From: RPQJ01 sp963732375
Lineage (GTDB): Bacteria; Pseudomonadota; Gammaproteobacteria; Steroidobacterales; Steroidobacteraceae
Reading direction: 5' to 3'
DNA length: 64,000 bases
NCBI GenBank assembly: GCA_963732375.1
Contig: CAVSZE010000001.1
Span: forward strand, 124,001-188,000
In this document: positions 45,244 to 55,062 of the stretch, piece by piece
Position numbering within the stretch: the stretch's first letter is position 1
Layout: each line of letters opens with the position of its first letter
Made by a program: the position numbers and the translations under genes
The notes under the pieces: generated by a model
What the model saw: only the letters and a program-made list of their open reading frames with translations
Databases searched by the model: none
What the model was told of the DNA's origin: nothing

Positions 45244-46932
45244 TCAGCCGGTGCCTTGGTGCGCGGCCAACCAGCTCGCTGCCTCGGCCCTCGCCGGGAG
45301 GCCTGCGTCGGCTGAATGCCAGATCGCCACGAGTTCGGTGTACGCCGTCCTCGCGGTGGCTTCGTCACCCACTGCTGCAGCTGCCCGGGCCAGGCCGAGC
45401 AGCGATTCGACGCGCCGCGGCGCGAGTCGCAATGACCGTTCGAAGTACGCGCGTGCTTCCGCGGCCCGGCCGAGTTCGAGGAGCTGCTCACCTGCGAGTT
45501 CCTGAGGAGGCTTCACCGGTACCGGCGGCCCGTAGTCAAAGGGAACCGACTCGTAGCGCGTCGCCGCCCGCTCGACGATGCGCAATCCGCCTTCCTTGTC
45601 GCCCTGCCGGAATGCCGTCAGTCCCGCCAGCGTCTGCGCCATGATTTCGAAGTAGGCGTCCTGGTTCGGCGACTCTCCAGCCTCGCCTGGCTGCAGCACC
45701 AGGCCGACGATGCGCTCGCTCGTCGCCCCGCCCGTCGCGTAGTCGCCTCGCTCGGTGGCTGCATATCCCTCGGGAAACCAGACCCAGCCGGCTGACCGGT
45801 GCAGGCCCTTCGTATCGATGGTGATCGCCAGCGCTTGCGCGCGAGCAGCCGGGGATTCGATGACTGTGGTGGCGCGCATGAACGCCAGCGACTCGGCCAG
45901 GCCGATGGCTACCTGCTCGCCGGTCCGCGACGAGCCGAGCTTTGGGTCATAGTTGCGATCCGCCCATTCGACTGCGGCAGCGCGGCCATCATTGCACGAG
46001 GCAAGCAGCGCGTCGCCGTCATGCTGCCGACCCTGCTGGTAGTAGCCGTAGATCAGCCATTCGGCGTAGTGACCGCAGAAGGTCGCCGGCTGACCGCGCT
46101 TGAGTCGCCCGGCGTTGACGACCGCGATCGCGCGTTCGTTTGCGAGGACAAGATCGTCCCACATGCCCAGTGCGCTGAAGATGTGCGAGGTCATGTGCTG
46201 TCCATGGCCGGCCGCGGGCGAAATCCGGGCGAGCACCCGTGCCGCTTCGAGGGCTCCGCTCGCGGAGTCCGGCGAGTCCATTCCGTGAATCCAGTAATGC
46301 GTGGCGCCCGGGTGCATGGGGTTACGCGCATAGACCTCTCGCGCGATCGTCGCGGCGCGCAGGTAATTGGGCACGTTGCGCTCGCCCTGCGTGACGCCCA
46401 TCAGCCACAGCGACAGGTAGAGTTCTACTTCATCGTTGCGCGGGTAGCGCGCGTTCATTTCTTCCAGGTGCGCCAGGACCCTGCGGTCGCGCTCGATCTT
46501 GTCGCCTTCGCCGTACAGCGTATCCGCGAGCGCCAGCCAGTCACGCTCGAGCGGCGTGCCCGCTTTGGCCTCACGCGCTGCCGGCGTCGCGCCGAGCAGG
46601 GCCAGGGCCGCCCGGCCGCGCGCCAAATCCTGCTGGTTCCAGAGCGGGTGTGTGAACGTCATCGCCTCGCCCCAGTAGGCCATGGCGAACGTGGGATCGA
46701 TAGTTCGCGCCGCAATGAATGCTTGCTCTGCCGACGGGTATTCGAACAGGTGCAGCAACAACATGCCCCGGAGGAACTCCTGCTGTGCAGGGGCGGAACG
46801 TGTGGATGTCGGGAAGTTCACGACGCCGAGGCCAGGGTCGTTCAGGCTCGCTCCCGGGTCGACGTCGTGCGCAGGATGTGCAGCGACGGTCAGTGACCAG
46901 CAGCTCGCGGCAATGAAAAGCAGTCTGCGCAT
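45244..46932 (-). CDS. Exported TPR-repeat protein
   Basis: 562-residue protein with a signal peptide (LLFIAASCWSLTVAAHP) and a mature region made almost entirely of helical repeats. Recognisable segments are EQAFIAARTIDPTFAMAYWGEAMT, the conserved HYWIHGMDSP, and AGHGQHMTSHIFSALGMWDD, which recur in a family of secreted TPR proteins often found near metallo-enzymes. Function is unknown. The ATG 46932 starts the signal peptide; a short in-frame upstream extension has no ribosome-binding site. Confidence 0.75.
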   Translation of the reverse strand: MRRLLFIAASCWSLTVAAHPAHDVDPGASLNDPGLGVVNFPTSTRSAPAQQEFLRGMLLLHLFEYPSAEQAFIAARTIDPTFAMAYWGEAMTFTHPLWNQQDLARGRAALALLGATPAAREAKAGTPLERDWLALADTLYGEGDKIERDRRVLAHLEEMNARYPRNDEVELYLSLWLMGVTQGERNVPNYLRAATIAREVYARNPMHPGATHYWIHGMDSPDSASGALEAARVLARISPAAGHGQHMTSHIFSALGMWDDLVLANERAIAVVNAGRLKRGQPATFCGHYAEWLIYGYYQQGRQHDGDALLASCNDGRAAAVEWADRNYDPKLGSSRTGEQVAIGLAESLAFMRATTVIESPAARAQALAITIDTKGLHRSAGWVWFPEGYAATERGDYATGGATSERIVGLVLQPGEAGESPNQDAYFEIMAQTLAGLTAFRQGDKEGGLRIVERAATRYESVPFDYGPPVPVKPPQELAGEQLLELGRAAEARAYFERSLRLAPRRVESLLGLARAAAAVGDEATARTAYTELVAIWHSADAGLPARAEAASWLAAHQGTG

Positions 46933-46959
46933 CAGGTTCACTCCGGTGGGGCAGGGCAT

Positions 46960-48123
46960 TCAATTCAATCCGACCCTGCGGGTTCCAGCATACAGATCGA
47001 ACAGCAGCAGCCTGCAGGGAATGCTGCCGTTCATCAGGGCAATGGATCGGCTCGGCTTCAGTCCGATGGCCTTGTGGGGCGACGCGCTGGCCGCGAGGAT
47101 CGCCGCCTGCCAGCCGGTGAACTTCTTCTTCAGCGTGTCGCCGACCTCCTCGTACAGGCGACGGATCTCGCCCTCATCGCTGCCGATGCGTTCGCCGTAG
47201 GGCAGGTTGGTCACGAGCATCCCGCGCTCGGCGGGCGGCTCGATGTCCTGGAAGCGAGCGGTATTGAAACTGATGTAGCGCTCGACACGGGCATCGAGCG
47301 CGCTCTTGCGCGCCATCGCCAGGTACTTCTCGCTGATGTCCGACGCGAATACCGGCGCGATCGGCGCATCGAGTTTCTCGGCTCGCACCCGGTCCTGGGT
47401 GGCTCGCCAGAGCTCGCGATCGAAGTCCTTCAGCCATTCGAAATGGAACTCCCCCTTCTTGCGATGGATCTGCGGCGCCTTTCGGACCGCGATCATCGCC
47501 GCCTCGATGGCGAGCGTGCCGCTGCCGCACATCGGATCGAGGAACGGCTGCGTGCCATCGTAGCCCGCCATGATGAGTATCGCGGCCGCAAGTGTTTCCT
47601 TGATCGGCGCGGGATGTCCCGGCTCCCGGTAGCCGCGCTTGTGCAACGACTTGCCTGAGGTGTCCAGGCTCAGCATGCAGCGGCCGCGCGCGAGGTGTGC
47701 GACGACGACGACCTTCGGCTCCTCGGTATCGACGCGCGGGACCCCGTCGTCCGCGCGGCTGAAGACATCGCGAATGGCCTCCCGCACCTGGGTGATGACC
47801 TGTTTCGGCGCCATGCCGCCGCCCTCGGCGTCGGCACCCAGGCTCTCGACGAGAAAACCGTGGCGTGCGTCGAATAATTCCGGCCAGCGAATGCGCCGAG
47901 CCTGCGAGTGCAGCATTTCCGGTGTTCTTGCCGGCACCTCCTTGAGGACGCGGAGGATGCGGCTCGCGGTCCGCAGTTTCAGGTGCAGCTCGTAGTAGAG
48001 CGCGTCGTCAGCCTGGAATTCGACGGCGCGGAAGCCCGGCTTGAGACCGGTTGCGCCGAGCCCCTCGAGCTCGTGAACCAGCGCGGGCTTGGTTTCCTCA
48101 GGGCAGGTGGCGATCAGGTGCAA
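46960..48123 (-). CDS. THUMP-domain class I RNA methyltransferase (RlmL-N-like)
   Basis: 387-residue rRNA/tRNA methyltransferase. The THUMP domain lies in the first ~160 residues (ETKPALVHELEGLGATGL, LSLDTSGKSLHKRGYRE). The methyltransferase has the SAM motif DPMCGSGTLAIEAA and the catalytic NLPYGERIG loop, an N-P-P-Y variant typical of N2-guanine methylation. It corresponds to the N-terminal half of E. coli RlmL (YcbY); a fused RlmK half is absent. The family start corresponds to TTG 48123; no ATG lies nearby. Confidence 0.87.
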   Translation of the reverse strand: MHLIATCPEETKPALVHELEGLGATGLKPGFRAVEFQADDALYYELHLKLRTASRILRVLKEVPARTPEMLHSQARRIRWPELFDARHGFLVESLGADAEGGGMAPKQVITQVREAIRDVFSRADDGVPRVDTEEPKVVVVAHLARGRCMLSLDTSGKSLHKRGYREPGHPAPIKETLAAAILIMAGYDGTQPFLDPMCGSGTLAIEAAMIAVRKAPQIHRKKGEFHFEWLKDFDRELWRATQDRVRAEKLDAPIAPVFASDISEKYLAMARKSALDARVERYISFNTARFQDIEPPAERGMLVTNLPYGERIGSDEGEIRRLYEEVGDTLKKKFTGWQAAILAASASPHKAIGLKPSRSIALMNGSIPCRLLLFDLYAGTRRVGLN

Positions 48124-48236
48124 TGGAATGCCGGAAGGGCGCCAGGGGGGGCTGGCTGACCCGTCAGGATAATACGACTCCGAGGCCCGGCGTCGAATGC
48201 AGTCGCGCCGGCCGTTGTGTCCCTATGCCTTCGCGG

Positions 48237-50595
48237 TCAGCGGGCCCGAGCGAGTGATCTCGCCGGCACGTCCACCGTCTTGCCCGTGCTGAAGGTCACC
48301 TGGATCGGCGCGTCGCTCGCGTTGTACGCGAGGTAAGTCTGCGCGCCGGCCTTGTCCTTGAACACCGCGTAGAGCGGCGTGTCCGCGCTGACCGAGAAGT
48401 CCGGCGCGCCCATCTCCTTGAGGCTCAGTACCCAGTAGAGCGTGCGCGTGCGGGTATCCCCGAACTCGACGCTCCCGCGGCGGTTCCACATGGCGAGCGC
48501 AGCCTTGGGATCCGCGAGCGCGAAGAACGAGACAAGCACGTCTTGCCACACATCCGCGGGCGTGCCGTCGGTTGCGCCGTGCTTCTCGTAGAACTTCACC
48601 TCGCCGGGAAGTGCGTCCATGGTCCTGCGGATGAAGGCCGGATCCGCGCCGAGGTAGGTGGATGCGGGCGTGAAGGGCAGCAGGTTGATCCCGAGGATCT
48701 GGCGCGGTTCCTCGGTCCACCAGGTGTTGTAGGCGTACTTGCCGCCGAACACCATGCTGGCAAACGGCTTGCCGAATTCCTTGGCGAGCACCTGGTGGTC
48801 GAGGTCGAACCAGTACTGTTGCACCGACGCGATCTCGCTGGTGTACAGGTAGATACCCAGGTCCCTGAGCCTGTCATTGTGCGTTGCCGCCCCCCACAGG
48901 ATCAGGCCGGCCCAGGCGTTCACGGCTTCCGACGACGACTCCTGGTTGTTGCCGGCATCGAAGTCCGCGTCGCCGGAGGCCCAGGAATGGCCCTCGTACG
49001 GGTCGAAATTCCGGAGGAACGGGAAATCCGCGCGACCGCGCTCGTCGTTGGCGACGTCTGCGACGATCTTGTTGACCATGCCTCCCCACTTTTCATTCGA
49101 TCCCCAGCCCGGATTCCGGAGCGCGACGTGCGCCGAGGCCATGATCCAGTAGCCATAGTGGAAGTGGTGATCGTTCATGTTGGTGACGCTGTTGTATTCC
49201 TCCGGCAGCCCGATGAACGTCCCGAGGCTCGCATCCTGCACGAAGTAAGTGGAGTGCCTGCCATCGAACCAGGCCTCCAGCTGCTTCTCGAGCAGCGCCA
49301 GCAGCGAATCGCGCGTCTTCAGCTGGCCTTCGGCTTCGGCCACGGACATCAGTTGCGCGACGGCGCCGAGCGCCTTGCCGATCCAGTACGTGCCGCGATG
49401 CGGCGTCGTGAACAGCTGGTCCGACTTCGCGTAGTCGCCGACCAGCAGGCTGGCGACGCTTTCCCTGCTGGCAGCTTCCTGGAGGCCGCTCCACAGCGGC
49501 ACGACGCCGCGATAGGCGCGACTGAGCGCGAAGCTGTTTCCCGTGACGAGTCGTATTGGTCCGCGCACCGACTCGTACTGGAATAGCGACGCGGGCTTCG
49601 GCGCCACGCTCGCCCACTGGTGCGGGTACAAGCCCATCAATGTCGTCTTGTTGTTGCCCTCCTTGGCAACAGTCTCGACGCGGAATGTCGTGCGCACCTC
49701 GCTGGCTTTCTGGTCATACGCCCACTCGACGCGCGTGTCGGTCGGGAAGGCGTAGGCGACCGCGAGGAAGTCGACGAATCGTCGCCTCGCGATCGTCCGG
49801 CAGTCCGGCGACCGAGAAATAGCGGGCCGTCGCCGGCAGGTGCAGCACCAGCTCCGTCGGCTTGGCCCAGTCCCAGCTGGCACCGGTGGGCGCGAATATC
49901 GCGTACGAGTGACCGTCGACGGTAAACGCCGCGACTCGGCCGTCACCGGACGCGCTCTTCGGGTCGGACAGGACCTGGGGCGCAGAGGCGAGGCGGAAGC
50001 GCACGTCGCCCTTGCTGCACTCGTAGTAGCTGAACGGGCTGCCATGAAGCACGGTGACTTTCAGGGACTCGCCTTCGGCGGAAGCCATGCTGATCTGGGC
50101 GAGCCAGTCGGAGAATCCGGAAAGCCGTGCATCCCTGGGCTTGAACGCCAGCGGAGCGACCACGACCGCGGGCACGTGCGGGAAGCGGACCTCCACCTTC
50201 CTGCCCTTGTCTTCGACGGCGACCTGCTGCGTCGGGAGGCCCAGTTCAAAACCTTCCTCAGTCGCCCGGTAGGTCATCGGATGTGCGTGGATCGGTTGAG
50301 ACCACTTCTGGAACATCACCGAGGAGTACCACTGGCTGGTCGGTGCCGCCTTGCCGAGCGCCTCACCGCTGCGGTATTCGGCGGCCGGCGGCGTCGCGTC
50401 CGCGCCGAGACCGAAGATGCCGCCCTTCGGCTTCGTGTAATACGTGCCGAGCCCGACCGCGACGGCGCCGTCGGGTGTCGAGGCGGCGGCGGGGCCTGCG
50501 GTCAACAGCAGCGCCAGGCACCCAGCGGCAACCGTGGCGACGGCGGGGCGCCGCATCAGGCGCGGCGCTGCAGGGATCGAGTCGAGTTCGCGCAT
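48237..50595 (-). pseudogene. GH81 endo-beta-1,3-glucanase, split by a frameshift near 49780
   Basis: The GH81 family is intact in sequence but not in frame. The 5' part (ATG 50595) encodes a signal peptide, GLGTYYTKPKGGIFGLGA, and the first domain up to YFSVAGLPD near 49800. The 3' part, in another frame, continues with AVAYAFPTDTRVEWAYD and the catalytic region FDAGNNQESSSEAVNAWAG (about 48916-48963). Joining them requires skipping one base near 49779. GH81 enzymes cut internal beta-1,3-glucan bonds. It lies 11 nt after the porin stop in the same operon. Read as pseudogene or as a sequencing error. Confidence 0.8.
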
Positions 50596-50606
50596 GGGTT
50601 GCATCC

Positions 50607-51956
50607 TCAGAACTTCAGGTTCATGCCGAGAACCAGGTCATTCCCTGATCTGCTGGCGCGCGGGTCGAAGTCCCCGAACGCGGTGTTGCTCGGCATGCCC
50701 AGCGGCGCCGGACCCTGTCGCCCGAACATCACCCGGCCGAGTCCGCTGTAGACCTCGACGGTCACGCCCTTGAACATCGGGATTTCAGGCACCGTCCGGT
50801 AAACGCCGAGGTTCAGGAACGTGGCCGTATTGCTCTGGCCCCACTCGGTCGGCGTGCGCGTGTAGGCCTTGTTCATGTGGACACCGCCGAGCGTGAAAGT
50901 CCACAGCTTCCAGGCATAGGCCGCACCCAGAAACACGTCGTACTCGGTTGCGTCGTGCATCTTGAAGTCGCTGGCGTAGTTGAATCCCGGCTGGTCCCAG
51001 AAGCAGTCGCTCGCGACCGGCGAAACCGGTCCGTAGTCGCACTGCTGCTGCTGGCCAGACCACCAGTCCTGCTTGATGCCGTAGGTGAAGCTCCAGGTCG
51101 GGTTCATCCAGTACTTGCCCTGCAGAACCAGTACGTGCTGGGACGGCTTCTCGTATCCCGGCGACGTTTCGGGGCCGTTGGTGTCTCCCTGTGACCCGTA
51201 GAACGCGCCCTTCATGAACGAACTCTGCCGGCCGCCGCTGCTGTCCTGGTAGATCAACTCGACGAGATTCTTCTCGTTGCTGTACTGGACGAATATCTCG
51301 TAGAGCTTCGGCGAGGGCGGCGGAACGACGGTGGACGACGGGTTCAGCGGCTTGCGCTTGTCCGCCTGGCCGGCGGTACCCTCGAAACGGATCGTGCCGC
51401 GGCCGATCGCGAAGCCGCGGGTGGCAACCCTGATCGCTTCGGGTATCACGCCATAGCCCGCGCCGGATTCCGCCCAGGGGCTCGACAAGCCAAGTGGGTA
51501 TGCAAAATCGTCCAGGCGCGTCCAGGCGCGGGAGGTCATCTTGCCGACCAGGACCGAGCCGAACTGCGGGTGCGAAATTCCGCCGTAGAGGTCGATCATG
51601 TAGTTGTCGTATATGTCCGGACCGCTGTTGCGAACGCGGCCGGCGACCATGCCCTCGAGCCGGATGGCATTGTCGAACTCGTGGGTCAGGCCGAGGTTCA
51701 ACTGTGCCAGGCCCAGGTTGTGCGTGTGGAAACCCGTGTCGCCCGGCTGGTTCAGCATCGGCGTCGGCGGGTTCAGCACGCCTCGCGGGTCATATGCGGC
51801 CTTGTTCACGAGCCCGTCGCTGCAGTTGTCGCACATCCTGTACTCGTTTTTCGCGAATCCCGAGACCTCCAGGGGGCCGAACTGTTCGGCCAGCGCCGGC
51901 GCGGCCAGCAGTACCGTGGCGGCTGCCAGGGATCGACTGAAGGCGTTGATATTCAC
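50607..51956 (-). CDS. Outer-membrane porin-type protein
   Basis: 449-residue protein with a signal peptide (LAAATVLLAAPALA) and a mature region of alternating short amphipathic strands rich in Tyr, Trp and Gly, ending with an aromatic residue (LVLGMNLKF), the outer-membrane barrel signature. Two Cys near the start (RMCDNCSDG) are unusual. A GTG start (51956) carries GGAGA six bases upstream. Between a GH17 lipoprotein and GH81 it is the likely entry channel for beta-glucan oligosaccharides, in place of a TonB-type receptor. Confidence 0.85.
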   Translation of the reverse strand: MNINAFSRSLAAATVLLAAPALAEQFGPLEVSGFAKNEYRMCDNCSDGLVNKAAYDPRGVLNPPTPMLNQPGDTGFHTHNLGLAQLNLGLTHEFDNAIRLEGMVAGRVRNSGPDIYDNYMIDLYGGISHPQFGSVLVGKMTSRAWTRLDDFAYPLGLSSPWAESGAGYGVIPEAIRVATRGFAIGRGTIRFEGTAGQADKRKPLNPSSTVVPPPSPKLYEIFVQYSNEKNLVELIYQDSSGGRQSSFMKGAFYGSQGDTNGPETSPGYEKPSQHVLVLQGKYWMNPTWSFTYGIKQDWWSGQQQQCDYGPVSPVASDCFWDQPGFNYASDFKMHDATEYDVFLGAAYAWKLWTFTLGGVHMNKAYTRTPTEWGQSNTATFLNLGVYRTVPEIPMFKGVTVEVYSGLGRVMFGRQGPAPLGMPSNTAFGDFDPRASRSGNDLVLGMNLKF

Positions 51957-52029
51957 GGTGGTCTCCCGCAGCAGCTGTATTGGCAGTCGTTCGTGGGTGA
52001 GCAGCGGCCGTCGCCGGTCCGCTCGCCGA

Positions 52030-53733
52030 TCAGGGGTAATAGCCCGCGCCCTGGTACACCGGGTCATTGCATGGGCTGCCTGCCGGGGTGCCGCACAGCG
52101 CGTAACGCGGCGCCCGTTCCCTGGTCCACAGGCCCCATCCATCGTCGATGCCCTTCCAGGCTTCGTCGAAGGCCTCGAAGAAGAACACTGTCACGGGCCC
52201 GCCCGGCGACCCGCGCCATGAGTTCATCAGGTCGTAGTACCACTTCTCGTTTACCTCGAGCGCCGCATAGCGCTCGATCTCCGAGGCCGGATTGGTCTGA
52301 ACGGCCTTCCAACCGGTCTCACCGACCGTGATCGGCAACGACGCGCCGGTGCTCACCGTATCACCGGCCGCGTTCCTGTAGAGGTAGTTCGCGACCCGCG
52401 TGTAGGTGTCCTTCGCGTAGCCGAGTGACGCGTTCATCATCGCGTCCGCGCGCGCCGGGCCCGCGGGGACCCCGGTCTGCTTCCAGTTCCAGTAGCTGTC
52501 GTTCAGGATCGCGTAGCTGTGGATCGAGACGAAATCGATCAGCGGCAAAATTGTATCGGGCTTCACCGCGGCACGATCCCCGCCGGCAGCGGTCAGGCCT
52601 GCATAGAAGGTCCAGTCGTCGTCGGCCGTGACAGGCTGGGACACGGCATTGCGGACGCGCGCAACGAAGTTCTCGAGGCAGATCGTCGGCATGTACTTCG
52701 AGAAGAACGAAGTTTCATTGCCGACGCTGACGGTAACGACGTTCGGGTAGGTATTGGCCAGGGCGATGGCCCTGGCAACCTGCTCATCGCTTGCGCCGCC
52801 GTAATCGTCCTGGCACGACCCGGCGTTCTGCTGCCCTATACCGAACAGCGCAAGTCCCTGCTGGAAGCGCATTTCGGGGTAGTACTGGGCCGCGAGCCGA
52901 AGGATCTTCTCCGACACGTCGTCGGCCCCGAACAGGCGCAGCAGGTTGAAGCCGGCAGTGTGCAGCAGGCCCAGGTCCTGCACGACGTCGGTGTCGCTCG
53001 GGACCTCGCCGGCGCCGGGCCCGCCAGCACGGAACGCGCTGTAATTGACCGACTGACCGGTTGTGTAGATGGCGGGTAATGGCCTGAGCGTGAAGGTCTT
53101 GCATACGACGGCGACGTTTGTCACGTTGCCGTTCGCGATGCCCGAGTAGTTCTCGGTGCTGCAGGTCTGCCCCACCGGCTGGTCCCTGACGAGCACGCCA
53201 TAGACCGAGCCATCCTGGACCGGTGCAGTGAACGTGAACGGACCGTTCGCAGTCGTCGCGAGTGCATTCTTGCCGTTCTGCAGCAGCACGACCGTACCCG
53301 TGAGACCCGAAATCGTGCCGCCGATCGTCACGTCGGACTTGCAGGACACAGTGACTGACCTGACGTTGGCGTTTGCCGTTCCCGCACCGTTGCTGATGGT
53401 GCAGACCTGGCCCTGGGGCTGCGTCCGGACCGTGACTGCGTAGGTCGAGCCGTGCGCGACCTGGAGCCCGAACGTGAACGAGCCGTTGGCAGTCACAGCG
53501 AGGGTGTCGGTGCCCGTGGTCTTCTTGCCATTCTTGCCCGTCTGCGTGATGGAGTTGAGCAGAGTGACCGTGCCTGTCAGTCCCGAGACGTCGCCGCCTA
53601 CGGAGACGTACTCCGGGTGACTGTTGTAGTTCTGGCTGGAGCCGCAGGCCGCGAGTACCAGGCAGGCGCCGAGTGCGGCGACCCGGGTCACGGAGCGACG
53701 TGGCGAAGCAACGATCACCTGTATCGGACCCAT
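52030..53733 (-). CDS. GH17-like beta-1,3-glucanase/transglycosylase lipoprotein with tandem beta modules
   Basis: 567-residue lipoprotein (lipobox LAAC, lipidated Cys30). Residues 43-131 and 134-211 are two tandem copies of a beta module (GGDVSGLTGTVTLL / GGTISGLTGTVVLL, each ending in a Cys). The GH17-type TIM barrel from about 215 has acid/base Glu340 (SVGNET) and nucleophile Glu472 (VGETGW), then FFFEAFDEAWK. It should act on beta-1,3-glucan at the cell envelope. The ATG 53733 has AGGGGG as ribosome-binding site. First gene of the leftward operon; the operator lies 89 nt upstream. Confidence 0.87.
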   Translation of the reverse strand: MGPIQVIVASPRRSVTRVAALGACLVLAACGSSQNYNSHPEYVSVGGDVSGLTGTVTLLNSITQTGKNGKKTTGTDTLAVTANGSFTFGLQVAHGSTYAVTVRTQPQGQVCTISNGAGTANANVRSVTVSCKSDVTIGGTISGLTGTVVLLQNGKNALATTANGPFTFTAPVQDGSVYGVLVRDQPVGQTCSTENYSGIANGNVTNVAVVCKTFTLRPLPAIYTTGQSVNYSAFRAGGPGAGEVPSDTDVVQDLGLLHTAGFNLLRLFGADDVSEKILRLAAQYYPEMRFQQGLALFGIGQQNAGSCQDDYGGASDEQVARAIALANTYPNVVTVSVGNETSFFSKYMPTICLENFVARVRNAVSQPVTADDDWTFYAGLTAAGGDRAAVKPDTILPLIDFVSIHSYAILNDSYWNWKQTGVPAGPARADAMMNASLGYAKDTYTRVANYLYRNAAGDTVSTGASLPITVGETGWKAVQTNPASEIERYAALEVNEKWYYDLMNSWRGSPGGPVTVFFFEAFDEAWKGIDDGWGLWTRERAPRYALCGTPAGSPCNDPVYQGAGYYP

Positions 53734-53821
53734 CTGTATCCCCCTCATCGCCGCCGGCAGGCCCGTCCCCGGCAGATCCCGGGCGCCGTGCGCCGCGCTT
53801 GTGCTGCGACCGTGAGTATTT

Positions 53822-53835
53822 TGAAAGCGCTTGCA
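53822..53835. promoter_or_regulatory. LacI-type operator palindrome upstream of GH17 lipoprotein
   Basis: TGAAAGCGCTTGCA is a near-palindrome (GAAAGC with GCTTGC, one mismatch) in the divergent region between the GH17 operon and the LacI gene, preceded by TTT. The same core recurs at 56170 upstream of the other arm of the locus. CG-centred palindromes of this size are typical for LacI-family regulators. Confidence 0.75.
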
Positions 53836-54006
53836 GAAACTAACGAACTGCCGCCATCCTTGTCAATGCGGTTGGCGCGGTGACGCTATAAAATCCTCGT
53901 GCGCCGCCGTTATTGCTGCGGCGCCGCACAATGAGTACGTCGCAATGAGTGCGCAGAGAGAACGTTCAGCGCTGCTGGGCGGGTACACGGAAGGCGAGGC
54001 TAAACA

Positions 54007-55053
54007 ATGCGTCGATCGGAACTGAGGAGTCGCGTTGCAGCCGTATCGAACGGCTCGACCGTGACGCTCGAGATGGTCGCGAAGGAGGCCGGTGTATCGC
54101 CGAGTACCGTCTCGCGGATCCTGAACGGGACCGCGAAGGTCCGCGAGGCGAAGGTGAGGGCTGTAGAGGCTGCCATCGCCAAGCTCAGGTTCATGCCGAA
54201 CCCCGTGGCGCGATCGCTTGCGGGCGGCAAGTCGATGAGCGTCGGCGTGGTGATACAGACCATCGACAGCCCGTTCTACGGCGAGGCACTGGCAGCGATC
54301 GAGAAGGGCCTGTTGCGTGCCGACTATTCGGCGCTGTTCGTGAGCGGGCACTGGCGCGAGGGCGACGAGCGCAGGTGCATCGACCACCTGGTGAACCGGC
54401 GTGTCGAAGGCATCATCCTGATGAACAGTTGCCTGGCAGCCCGCGAACTCGTCGACGTGTCCCAGGGCATGCCGCTGGTGCTGACCGGGCGTCACGTCGC
54501 TGGCGACCGCATCTACTCGCTCGATATCGACGGGACGCCGGGCGCGCGCCTCGCGACCGAGTACCTGGTCGGATTGGGACATCGGCGGATCGCATTCATC
54601 TCTGGGCCGTCCGACCACCTGGACTCGCTGCAGCGATACGAGGGCTACAAGGCTGCCCTGGACGCGGCGAGGATTACCGAGTTAAAGAAGCTGGTGGTGG
54701 CCGGCGACTACACGGATGCAGGTGGCTATGCAGCGATGAACAGGCTGCTCGATTCGGGAGTCAAATTCACGGCCGTTTTCGCCGCGAACGACCAGACCGC
54801 CTACGGAGCGATGCTCGCCTTGCACCGCAGGGGCCTCGCAGTGCCGCATGACGTCTCGGTAGTCGGCTTTGACGACCTGCTTATGTCGTCGTTCACGATC
54901 CCTCCGCTCACGACCGTCCACCGTTCCATCAAGCAGATCGGTGGAAGCGCGGCCGAGGCATTGATCGACCTGATCGAGGGGCGGAAGCCTGCCGCGAAGG
55001 TGCCTGCGGCCACGCTGGCGATCCGCGAGTCGACGCGACCGCTGCGGAGCTGA
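54007..55053 (+). CDS. LacI-family transcriptional regulator
   Basis: 348-residue regulator. The helix-turn-helix sits at residues about 19-45 (TLEMVAKEAGVSPSTVSRILNGT), with the hinge AVARSLAGG-type segment PNPVARSLAGGKS. The periplasmic-binding-protein-like effector domain follows (VGVVIQTIDSPFYGEAL, GIILMNSCL, FISGPSDHLDS, VVGFDDLLMSSFTIPPLTTVHRS). The effector is probably a beta-glucan oligosaccharide or glucose, inferred from context. It is divergent from the GH17-porin-GH81 operon with operator copies on both sides. ATG with a GAGG ribosome-binding site. Confidence 0.93.
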   Translation: MRRSELRSRVAAVSNGSTVTLEMVAKEAGVSPSTVSRILNGTAKVREAKVRAVEAAIAKLRFMPNPVARSLAGGKSMSVGVVIQTIDSPFYGEALAAIEKGLLRADYSALFVSGHWREGDERRCIDHLVNRRVEGIILMNSCLAARELVDVSQGMPLVLTGRHVAGDRIYSLDIDGTPGARLATEYLVGLGHRRIAFISGPSDHLDSLQRYEGYKAALDAARITELKKLVVAGDYTDAGGYAAMNRLLDSGVKFTAVFAANDQTAYGAMLALHRRGLAVPHDVSVVGFDDLLMSSFTIPPLTTVHRSIKQIGGSAAEALIDLIEGRKPAAKVPAATLAIRESTRPLRS

Positions 55054-55062
55054 GTCGAGTCG

